The notes under the pieces are model-generated. The model searched no databases and was not told the origin of the DNA. It was given only the letters and a program-made list of their open reading frames with translations. Of a stretch of DNA of 31,062 nt, positions 22,549 to 28,195 are shown piece by piece. Made by a program: the position numbers and the translations under genes. Every line of letters begins with the position of its first letter. The first letter of the stretch is position 1. Location of the stretch: the IMG/VR virus record IMGVR_UViG_3300042542_001404, positions 1 through 31,062 of that record. The stretch is one strand, 5' to 3'. The stretch is from a virus.

Positions 22549-24339
22549 ATGACAACAATCGAACGCGCCAGATTATATCTGGCATCGTGTCCGCCTGCCA
22601 TCTCTGGCTCAAATGGACACTCCGCAACCTTCACCGTGGCAACCGCGCTGGTCCACGGCTTCTCTTTGCCCCGCGCAGACGCACTCACGCTGATTAATGA
22701 GTTCAACCTACGCTGCACACCACCGTGGTCTGAGCGCGAACTCATTCACAAGGTCGACCAGGCGGAGAAGACATCGCACGACAAGCCCCGCGGACATCTC
22801 ATCGCGTCCAACTTCACGCCGGCGTCCAGCGTCAAGAGTTGCGTGTCACCGAGCGGCAAGTTCGTGGCCAGCCGGTGTCAGAATGTAACCATTTCGACGG
22901 CCAAGGAAACTGGCTTCGACGCGACCAAGAAGTTCTTGACCACAATCTTCGCACCGGACGACTGGATCTGCATCACGAACGATGCGACCTATGACCTTGA
23001 GCACGACAAGTACAACCCCGCCAGCAACGGCACGTTTATGCCACTCTCGCGCTGGCTCACCTTCTTCCCTGACTCGATGTGGACGAACACGAACCAAGGC
23101 GCGTGGATACGCATCAATCCCACCAAGCCCGACCTGTTTACCGGAAGCGACAAGAACGTCAGCGCGTACCGTCACGTCCTAATTGAGTTCGATAGCAGGC
23201 CAAAGCCAGAGCAGATCGACATCATCACGCGCTGCCAGCTTCCTGTCTCCGCGGTCATCGATTCTGGTGGCAAGAGTGTACACGCCTGGGTGCGCGTTGA
23301 CGCCACAGACGCCGGCGAGTGGGAGCAGAGACGTGACGCCGTGTACGACTACCTCGCAGACGTTGCACCAGATCCTAAGAACAAGAACCCATCAAGATTC
23401 TCGCGCCTTCCCGGCATCATGCGTGGCGCCGCAGAGCAGACCCTGATCGCACTGAACATTGGCCAACCAACGTGGCAGGAGTGGATCGATTGGCGTGATC
23501 AAAACGAACTCGCGGAACCAACCAAGCCATCTGACCTCATCGCCTACAATACCGACAACGATCCGAACAACGTGCTGGGCAATCGCTGGCTCTGCCGCGG
23601 CGGGTCAATGACAATTGTGGGACAGTCCGGTGTGGGAAAGTCGTCGTTTGCGATGCAGCTAGGTCTGACCATCGCGCTGGGCAAACCATTTTTTGGGATC
23701 AAGCCGATCAGACCTTTGCGCGTTGCAATGGTGCAGGCAGAGAACGATGTGGGAGACATGGCAGAGGCACTCAAGGGCGTCATCGCTGGCATGAGGCTCG
23801 GCGCACCTGATATAGTCACGCTGGACGAGAATGTGCGCTTCTTCGACGAAACCGTGAAGACCGGCGCGGAGTTTATCAAGCTGGCACGATCAATCATAAC
23901 CAAGCATCGCGCAGACGTGATCATCGTGGACCCGCTGTTGAGTTACGCCGGCGACGACATCTCTGAGCAATCTTTCATGTCCACCTTCCTCCGCAACCAG
24001 CTCAATCCGGTGCTACAGGAGACGGGCTGCTGCTGGGTGTGGTTGCACCATATGCCCAAGCCGCACAAGGGTGAGCAGGCCAAGGGAACCACCTCGGATC
24101 TAGCATACGCCGGCGCAGGTTCAGCGGACCTGACGAACTGGTCGCGTGAGGTTGCGGTGCTACAGCGCGAGTCAGACGAGCAGGTCTACAGCTTCACCTT
24201 AACCAAGCGCGGCGGGCGCAGCGGCATGATCGACGCGATGGGCAACCCGACTAGCGTGGCTCGGCTTAGGCACAGCACGACCGGCATCTGCTGGGAGTAC
24301 GCACCGCCCGCAATGTTCACCGCGAGGCCAATCAAATGA
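22549..24339 (+). CDS. Primase-helicase fusion (PriCT-like, AEP-like, RepA-like ATPase)
   Basis: A 596-residue replication protein. The N-terminal about 85 residues (RARLYLASCPPAISGSNGHS, then CTPPWSERELIHKVDQAEK) match the primase C-terminal-type PriCT domain. An archaeo-eukaryotic primase-like core follows, with E213-x-D215 in VLIEFDSR and SGGKSVH245AWVR. The C-terminal half is a RecA-like ATPase: Walker A G358-Q-S-G-V-G-K364-S365 and Walker B ending VIIVD461PLL, then WLHHMPKP. Such proteins prime and unwind at the phage origin. The start ATG follows ctcaaatccc, and ATGA coupling leads to the next gene. Confidence 0.85.
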   Translation: MTTIERARLYLASCPPAISGSNGHSATFTVATALVHGFSLPRADALTLINEFNLRCTPPWSERELIHKVDQAEKTSHDKPRGHLIASNFTPASSVKSCVSPSGKFVASRCQNVTISTAKETGFDATKKFLTTIFAPDDWICITNDATYDLEHDKYNPASNGTFMPLSRWLTFFPDSMWTNTNQGAWIRINPTKPDLFTGSDKNVSAYRHVLIEFDSRPKPEQIDIITRCQLPVSAVIDSGGKSVHAWVRVDATDAGEWEQRRDAVYDYLADVAPDPKNKNPSRFSRLPGIMRGAAEQTLIALNIGQPTWQEWIDWRDQNELAEPTKPSDLIAYNTDNDPNNVLGNRWLCRGGSMTIVGQSGVGKSSFAMQLGLTIALGKPFFGIKPIRPLRVAMVQAENDVGDMAEALKGVIAGMRLGAPDIVTLDENVRFFDETVKTGAEFIKLARSIITKHRADVIIVDPLLSYAGDDISEQSFMSTFLRNQLNPVLQETGCCWVWLHHMPKPHKGEQAKGTTSDLAYAGAGSADLTNWSREVAVLQRESDEQVYSFTLTKRGGRSGMIDAMGNPTSVARLRHSTTGICWEYAPPAMFTARPIK

Positions 24340-24704
24340 AGTCCGACAAATTTAGGTTCATGCCACCGCTCGGACACGACCGAGTGTTCATCAGATCCGA
24401 GGTGCTGGCGCACATAGCGGAGGTCACCGGCCAGTCCATTGAGCAGACCGCACGCACCTTTCACTACCTCAGAAACAAGGGCCACCTGGTGTTCAACAGC
24501 CGCACCCGGAAGTGGTCCGGTGCCGAGTATATTCCAACCGAAGATGACGGCCAATTTAGGGCTAGGGTGGCTTCCGAACTCGCGGAACTGCGCAAGATCT
24601 GCAAGGAAAACTTAGCGAAGTGCAGGAGTCTGCAAGCCGCTAATGATATTATAGTTGAGAACTTCAATGCCTTGGTAAGTCACGTTAACCAGAAAAAAGG
24701 ATGA
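24336..24704 (+). CDS. Winged-helix-like protein with coiled-coil tail
   Basis: A 122-residue protein coupled to the primase-helicase (ATGA). The first 65 residues look like a winged-helix fold (DRVFIRSEVLAHIAEVTGQS, then IEQTARTFHYLRNKGHLVFN), and residues about 70-118 form a coiled coil (ASELAELRKICKENLAKCRS). It may be a replication accessory or origin-binding protein; this is inference from neighbourhood. It is the last gene of the rightward replication block, and its stop lies in an 11-bp tandem repeat. Confidence 0.55.
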   Translation: MKSDKFRFMPPLGHDRVFIRSEVLAHIAEVTGQSIEQTARTFHYLRNKGHLVFNSRTRKWSGAEYIPTEDDGQFRARVASELAELRKICKENLAKCRSLQAANDIIVENFNALVSHVNQKKG

Positions 24705-24720
24705 CGATAGGATGACGATA
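24699..24720 (+). repeat. Tandem 11-bp repeat across a stop codon
   Basis: Two exact copies of ggatgacgata (24699-24709, 24710-24720), with a third partial copy (gggtgattta) after them. The winged-helix gene's stop TGA (24702-24704) is inside the first copy. It could be a protein-binding iteron-like site or a slippage product; two units are too few to call an origin. Confidence 0.6.
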
Positions 24721-24751
24721 GGGTGATTTAGGGGGCTATGTGTGGGGGCTG

Positions 24752-24792
24752 CCTCTCCTAAAGGAGAGGGTAAGGTTCCCCCTCTCGCTTTT
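24752..24792 (+). terminator. Rightward terminator with a competing hairpin (attenuator-like)
   Basis: Segment A cctctcc (24752-24758) can pair with B ggagagg (24763-24769, 4-nt loop), or B gagaggg (24764-24770) with C ccctctc (24780-24786, 9-nt loop). B:C is followed by gctttt, a short terminator tail; A:B would prevent it. The site ends the rightward replication operon, so a terminator here fits; regulated choice between the folds is inference. Confidence 0.5.
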
Positions 24793-24843
24793 AGGCGACG
24801 GGGTCACCTACAAACAAATAAAAAGGCACAGATGTTTGCGTGC

Positions 24844-24874
24844 AAAAGAAAGCCCAACCGTTGAAGATTGGGCT
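24844..24874 (-). terminator. Leftward Rho-independent terminator
   Basis: On the minus strand, AGCCCAA, a 10-nt loop and TTGGGCT form a 7-bp stem directly followed by TTCTTTT (plus-strand aaaagaa, 24844-24850). This is a classical intrinsic terminator about 50 bases after the last gene of the leftward cassette. A second GCGGG...CCCGC hairpin lies between it and that gene. Confidence 0.7.
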
Positions 24875-24924
24875 GATGGTACTCGCGGGAGGTTAAAACC
24901 CCGCAAATCGCACAGGATGGCGTT

Positions 24925-25047
24925 CTAGGTGCCGTCTGAGTTGATGTCGTCATCGATCTGTTTACCGTACCAGATAACGATCAACGCGGCCCATGCCACG
25001 CCAACGATGATTGCACCAGCTAAAATTATGGATGCGAGCGCGATCAT
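24925..25047 (-). CDS. Small membrane protein (40 aa), last gene of the leftward cassette
   Basis: Reading leftward, ATG at 25047 to TAG at 24925-24927 gives 40 residues: a single hydrophobic span (about 2-26, LASIILAGAIIVGVAWAALI) followed by WYGKQIDDDINSDGT, an acidic tail. Its start overlaps the stop of the 98-residue gene (ATGA). Size and topology suit small membrane modulators, such as lysis inhibitors or superinfection-exclusion proteins, but nothing more specific can be said. Confidence 0.6.
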   Translation of the reverse strand: MIALASIILAGAIIVGVAWAALIVIWYGKQIDDDINSDGT

Positions 25048-25340
25048 TTGGCGGCCTCCCTGTTGCGTTCCACAATCATTTCGTCCGCTATTTCATAAGC
25101 CATAGCTGCAACGTACAGGCTTGCGTCGCGTGCGAAACTTTCTGTTATAATTCCATTCATTGCCTGCCCAGCAAAATAGTCGCGCATGGTCATGTTTGGC
25201 ACGCCATTCAAAGTTGTTGTTCCAATACTTTCCAATTCTTTGATCAACGCTAGATTGTCTTTCGCCAATTCAATGCGCGCTGCCACCGCCGCGTCACGTT
25301 GAGTGCGCATCTCGGCCAGTTCGTCTTTTGGTTTGCTCAT
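25044..25340 (-). CDS. Conserved helical phage protein (98 aa), leftward cassette
   Basis: A 98-residue soluble protein. The N-terminal coiled-coil (MSKPKDELAEMRTQRDAAVA...) is followed by TMRDYFAGQAMNGIITES and AAMAYEIADEMIVERNREA, a C-terminal module I recognise as common in small proteins of diverse phages and prophages (RDYFAxxAMxG...AYxxADxML), with no assigned role. It lies between two small membrane proteins and overlaps both. Joint control from the leftward promoter is likely. Confidence 0.7.
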   Translation of the reverse strand: MSKPKDELAEMRTQRDAAVAARIELAKDNLALIKELESIGTTTLNGVPNMTMRDYFAGQAMNGIITESFARDASLYVAAMAYEIADEMIVERNREAAK

Positions 25341-25513
25341 GGCTTCGCCCCCCAGACAAATTGCACGCGCAGATTCTTGGTCAGGGTCCAGTGAGCGTGG
25401 CCCACCTCAACCGCCTCCTTCTGCATATGCTTTAAACCGAATATAAAACCAACAGCGACAGCGCAGGCCACCGCGATTCCCAACACTATCAACTCTCGAA
25501 TCATGTGTTTCAT
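25337..25513 (-). CDS. Small membrane protein (58 aa), first gene of the leftward cassette
   Basis: Leftward ATG at 25513 gives MKHMIRELIVLGIAVACAVA then VGFIFGLKHMQKEAVEV and a polar tail: one membrane span (about 7-26) with an N-terminal basic stretch. A GTG at 25522 extends the frame by three codons but lies upstream of the predicted start point, so ATG 25513 (or 25504) is preferred. It is the first gene of the cassette, overlapping the 98-residue gene by four bases. Function unknown. Confidence 0.6.
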   Translation of the reverse strand: MKHMIRELIVLGIAVACAVAVGFIFGLKHMQKEAVEVGHAHWTLTKNLRVQFVWGAKP

Positions 25514-25520
25514 CGCAGAC

Positions 25521-25549
25521 ACTAAATTGCGTCTGACACCTCACGTCAA
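25521..25549 (-). promoter_or_regulatory. Leftward promoter of the small-protein cassette
   Basis: Minus-strand -35 TTGACG (plus 25544-25549), 17-bp spacer, -10 TTTAGT (plus 25521-25526): five and four of six consensus matches. The predicted start near 25514 is one base before the ATG at 25513, so the mRNA would be leaderless or nearly so. An inverted TGAC-N7-GTCA (25534-25548) overlaps the -35 and could be an operator. Confidence 0.5.
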
Positions 25550-25560
25550 TATCAAACCAC

Positions 25561-25589
25561 TTGCGCCAAAAACTACGCTCTGGTATAAG
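25561..25589 (+). promoter_or_regulatory. Rightward promoter of the packaging block
   Basis: -35 TTGCGC (25561-25566, four of six), 17-bp spacer, -10 TATAAG (25584-25589, five of six). The predicted start near 25596 immediately precedes an in-frame TTG at 25597. Its -35 is only 11 bp from the -35 of the leftward promoter, making a compact divergent control region. Confidence 0.5.
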
Positions 25590-25596
25590 CAGACCA

Positions 25597-26130
25597 TTGG
25601 AGATCACGGCACAAGTTACCACAACCTCCCCTGAGCTGACCACCGTCACCCAGAAGCTGGCGCGTGGATCGGACCTGGGCAAGTATACCGCAACGCAAAT
25701 CAGTACGGAAAAGCGTACGCTTATCGAGGATCTCATCCGCAAGCAGATTCCAATCGCTCGCATCGCTTACGATACCAGCTCAAGCAAGTCTACCGTACAG
25801 ATCGTCCGGGATCAGCTACTCGAACGCGAGCCGGCACTCTTCCGCGGCCACATGGCAGCCAACCTCCAACGCATCGCAAACAAGGCCGCCTCAACCATCG
25901 AGCAAGGTCTGGATGCTCTTGAGGGTGCGGATGTTAAACCAAGTTTACTGGCGGGTATTTCCGTTGCTTTGGGGATAATCCTCGATAAACAATCGGCGAT
26001 GCTAGGTGAAACCACGGTGCAGGTGGTCGAGCACAGGCTGAAGGTCGACGCGGACGCCATTTCCCGCATGATTAGCGTAAAACCATTACAAGTTGTTACA
26101 GAGCAGGAGGATATCATCGATGTTGCGTAG
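25597..26130 (+). CDS. Helix-turn-helix protein, putative small terminase subunit
   Basis: From TTG 25597 the protein has 177 residues; the frame is open back to TTG 25561, which coincides with the -35 element. Residues about 38-76 (EKRTLIEDLIRKQIPIARIA, then YDTSSSKSTVQIVRDQLLE) form an HTH of the type that recognises phage DNA; a helical middle (IANKAASTIEQGLDALEG) and a conserved VKPSLLAGISVALGIILDK follow, a pattern I know from phage proteins near terminase genes. TerS is inferred from fold and from being the first gene of the packaging block; a transcriptional regulator acting at the adjacent divergent promoters is the main alternative. Confidence 0.5.
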   Translation: MEITAQVTTTSPELTTVTQKLARGSDLGKYTATQISTEKRTLIEDLIRKQIPIARIAYDTSSSKSTVQIVRDQLLEREPALFRGHMAANLQRIANKAASTIEQGLDALEGADVKPSLLAGISVALGIILDKQSAMLGETTVQVVEHRLKVDADAISRMISVKPLQVVTEQEDIIDVA

Positions 26131-26290
26131 AACATTAGACATAATAGGTATTGTGCGTCGGTGGCTTTTCCCTGATCATTCACCGGCTTCGCTGAAATTT
26201 CAAGCTGGTCAGCCGGGGGGGGGGAGTCCCAGCCGCCGGCGGCGAGCGCGACGCGACGCATTCACTCAACCGAAATTTTTTCATAAAAGC
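26131..26290. other. 160-bp non-coding region with a G10 run and GC-rich palindromes
   Basis: No convincing gene. Contains a run of ten G (26215-26224), the palindrome CCGCCGGCGG (26233-26242) and gcgcgacgcgacgc, then an AT-rich stretch before the tRNA. Lying between a TerS candidate and TerL, it could hold a packaging site; a structured RNA or assembly error at the homopolymer are alternatives. Confidence 0.4.
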
Positions 26291-26366
26291 GCCTTCTTAG
26301 CTCAGTTGGTAGAGCACCTGTTTTGTAAACAGGCGGTCACAGGTTCGAGTCCTGTCGAAGGCTCCA
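26291..26366 (+). tRNA. tRNA-Thr(TGT)
   Basis: A 76-nt cloverleaf with encoded CCA. Acceptor GCCTTCT/CGAAGGC pairs in six of seven positions (T-C at the base), D-arm GCTC...GAGC with GTTGGTA, anticodon stem CCTGT/ACAGG with the normal 7-nt loop TTTGTAA and anticodon TGT, T-arm ACAGG-TTCGAGT-CCTGT, discriminator T and CCA (26364-26366). It looks fully functional and would read ACA codons. It stands alone between the GC-rich region and the small genes before terL. Confidence 0.92.
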
Positions 26367-26382
26367 TCTAAAAACCACTACC

Positions 26383-26448
26383 ATGCGCGGACCAGAAACA
26401 GAAACAGAGGACGAAGATGACGCGGAACAAAACCCAATCGAAACATGA
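26383..26448 (+). CDS. Tiny acidic ORF (21 aa) coupled to the next gene
   Basis: ATG 17 bases after the tRNA, then 21 residues of very acidic composition (MRGPETETEDEDDAEQNPIE, plus T), ending in TGA that overlaps the next start (ATGA at 26445). The tidy coupling and codon-regular Glu/Asp run argue for translation, perhaps as a leader for the following gene; its short length leaves it uncertain. Confidence 0.4.
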   Translation: MRGPETETEDEDDAEQNPIET

Positions 26449-26936
26449 GCGAACCTAAAAGTGTAATCAGAGAAATTGAGCTGTGCGTGAAGATTGGCCT
26501 GCCGCGTCCGGTGGTCACGAAGATGCGCCAAGATAATTTGATACAGGGCTGGGACTGGTTCTACAGCGCGAGGCCGAAGGCGGTGTGCTACACGGAGGCT
26601 GGGCTGACGAAGATGGAGAAGCTGATCAGCACGGAGATTCCTAAGGAGGCTCCGGTGGTGCAGAAGTGGCTGGCGAACGGCATGATTCCCAAGATCTCTG
26701 CGAATGGGCTGATCCTCACGAAGGGTCGTCCGGGCTGGTGGACGGAGGAGGAGGCGGTGGTGATTGGGAATGCGTTCGCGAACCGCAAGGCGATCAGGGT
26801 GCGCTGGAATGAGCGCGAGGTGATCTGTCGCGTTAAGAATGCGTTGGGCTTCGCGATTGGCATGGTGATACCGGTGCGGACCTACGAGCACATCTTGGTC
26901 TCTGCGCGGCAACCTCGGGCGCCTGGGCGTTGGTAA
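26445..26936 (+). CDS. Hypothetical phage protein (163 aa)
   Basis: A 163-residue protein: an N-terminal part that may form a small HTH-like domain (IREIELCVKIGLPRPVVTKM, then DNLIQGWDWFYSARPKAVCY) and a basic C-terminal half with strands (RKAIRVRWNEREVICRVKNA, then FAIGMVIPVRTYEH). The pattern of strand, Arg/Asn/Glu and RTYEH resembles small OB- or SH3-like nucleic-acid binding modules, though I do not recognise the family. It is coupled to the acidic mini-ORF and followed four bases later by the next gene. Confidence 0.55.
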   Translation: MSEPKSVIREIELCVKIGLPRPVVTKMRQDNLIQGWDWFYSARPKAVCYTEAGLTKMEKLISTEIPKEAPVVQKWLANGMIPKISANGLILTKGRPGWWTEEEAVVIGNAFANRKAIRVRWNEREVICRVKNALGFAIGMVIPVRTYEHILVSARQPRAPGRW

Positions 26937-26940
26937 TCCT

Positions 26941-27225
26941 ATGAATCACGCAACCACAGCATCGCAGTTAGTTCTGGGTGATCGCAACGCGACCTACGGA
27001 GATCCGGTGGATGACTACACGAAGGTGGCGAAGGTATGGTCTGGCCTGCTGGCGCCGGCACTGAAGCGTGATATCACCGCGCAGGAAGCCATCCTGATGA
27101 TGGTGGGTCTGAAGCTATGCCGCGAGGTCCACACGGCGAAGCCAGACAACATAATCGACGCGCACGGCTATTTGCTCTGCTACGAGTGGGCCAGGAGTGG
27201 CGTGCGTCCGAACAATTTAGATTAA
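26941..27225 (+). CDS. DUF6378-like phage protein
   Basis: A 94-residue protein with the signature SQLVLGDRNATYGDPVDDYT, then KVWSGLLAPALKRDITAQEA and ILMMVGLKLCREVHTAKPDN followed by DAHGYLLCYEWA, which matches DUF6378. The family is widespread in phages; the helical metal-binding-like residues recall MazG/dUTPase-type helical bundles, but function is not established. It begins five bases after the previous stop. Confidence 0.75.
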   Translation: MNHATTASQLVLGDRNATYGDPVDDYTKVAKVWSGLLAPALKRDITAQEAILMMVGLKLCREVHTAKPDNIIDAHGYLLCYEWARSGVRPNNLD

Positions 27226-27237
27226 CCGTTACCAAAC

Positions 27238-27417
27238 ATGAAAGATAACTACAATAATTATAGAGAAAAATCACCCAGCAAGATGGCCGAGTCGATGGCT
27301 CACGAACGTGACGAGGCCCGGTACGAGAAGACGATTGGTCTGAAGGGCAGCGCGAAGACCAAGTACGTTAAGGAGAAAATTAAGTACTCCAAGGATATGC
27401 GCTCCATGTACGACTGA
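27238..27417 (+). CDS. Small basic helical protein (59 aa)
   Basis: ATG 27238 to TGA 27415-27417; 59 residues of high charge (MKDNYNNYREKSPSKMAESM, then AHERDEARYEKTIGLKGSAK, then YVKEKIKYSKDMRSMYD). No membrane span; predicted helices separated by Gly/Ser. The stop TGA shares its last base with the next ATG (TGATG at 27415-27419). The charge pattern would suit nucleic-acid binding; no family recognised. Confidence 0.6.
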   Translation: MKDNYNNYREKSPSKMAESMAHERDEARYEKTIGLKGSAKTKYVKEKIKYSKDMRSMYD

Positions 27418-27626
27418 TGCAGGCCGACATCCCAAAGTTTGCGCTGGGTGACCTGATCTTTCACCGCACCGAGGAAAGCCCCGGCGTCGTGATTGGCATC
27501 ATCTACCGTCCCGGCAACTCGATGTTCTATCAGGTGGTCTGGCAGGATAGATCCACAAACGACCACTACGAGTGCGAACTTACAAGGGAGCGGCCATTCT
27601 TTAGCTCAGTCGATAAAACAGATTAA
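27417..27626 (+). CDS. Small SH3-like hypothetical protein (69 aa)
   Basis: A 69-residue protein dominated by strands: KFALGDLIFHRTEESPGVVI, then GIIYRPGNSMFYQVVWQD and DHYECELTRERPFF, the layout of small SH3/Tudor-like barrels found in many phage accessory proteins that sense or bind partners. It overlaps the previous stop by one base. No catalytic residues are visible; function unknown. Confidence 0.55.
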   Translation: MQADIPKFALGDLIFHRTEESPGVVIGIIYRPGNSMFYQVVWQDRSTNDHYECELTRERPFFSSVDKTD

Positions 27627-27635
27627 CTACACGCC

Positions 27636-27866
27636 ATGATCTACATCATCCTGCCAACCCAACTCAAGCCAGAGCCTGACACGCTGCACGCCGACGATGA
27701 CGTGAGCTTTCACTTTGTGGGTGGACGCCTCCGCCACTACAACAGCTTTGAGGATGCGCGTGAGGATGCTATCGAGATGTCGGATCAGGAGGGCATCCCC
27801 TACTCGGTCTTCAAGTTTGATACCTGCCTAGAGGCCACAGACCACCGCGAAATATTTTTATCATGA
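27636..27866 (+). CDS. Small acidic hypothetical protein (76 aa)
   Basis: A 76-residue alpha/beta protein (MIYIILPTQLKPEPDTLHAD, then SFHFVGGRLRHYNSFEDARE, then AIEMSDQEGIPYSVFKFDT), acidic overall, with an ATGA overlap to the next gene. The order strand - strand - helix - strand resembles small partner-binding proteins. Not recognised. Confidence 0.55.
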   Translation: MIYIILPTQLKPEPDTLHADDDVSFHFVGGRLRHYNSFEDAREDAIEMSDQEGIPYSVFKFDTCLEATDHREIFLS

Positions 27867-28195
27867 AATCACAGCTAATGTTTATTTGGGCTAGAATTAT
27901 TTTATTTGTGTCAAAGCCGCTGGGCCACCTTGCCGAGTGCTTGGATAACTACGCGGTCGATTTGGCCGTCAAGGCCGTGCAGATCAATAAGCCCAAGATG
28001 AACCTTGAGGAGCTGCTCAAGTTTAACTCGGTCTTTGAGGCCGAGAAGGAGGCGTACATCAACGAGTGGATGCCGAGCGGTAAGCTGGGCTGGCCAGAGG
28101 GTGACGTTGAGGCTTACCACGCGAGCATCGGAATTGAGCCGGTCGCATCTGCGCCGTCCCACCGCCGCAAGGCTCGCAGGAAGGCCAAGAAATGA
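27863..28195 (+). CDS. Hypothetical protein with N-terminal hydrophobic segment (110 aa)
   Basis: A 110-residue protein: a hydrophobic, amphipathic N-terminus (MKSQLMFIWARIILFVSKPL), a helical acidic middle, WMPSGKLGWPEGDVEAYHAS and a very basic end (SHRRKARRKAKK). The N-terminus could be a membrane anchor or a partner-binding helix. Coupling by ATGA to terL suggests co-translation with the packaging motor. No family recognised. Confidence 0.55.
   Translation: MKSQLMFIWARIILFVSKPLGHLAECLDNYAVDLAVKAVQINKPKMNLEELLKFNSVFEAEKEAYINEWMPSGKLGWPEGDVEAYHASIGIEPVASAPSHRRKARRKAKK

Noticed and set aside
24740-24928. 62-codon rightward frame in the terminator region
   Set aside because: It starts in the terminator region, overlaps both hairpins and has a composition unlike the other genes; the inverted repeats explain the sequence better.
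26093-26371. 92-codon frame across the G10 run and tRNA-Thr
   Set aside because: It runs through the tRNA and the homopolymer, has no recognisable domain and would overlap the end of the HTH gene.
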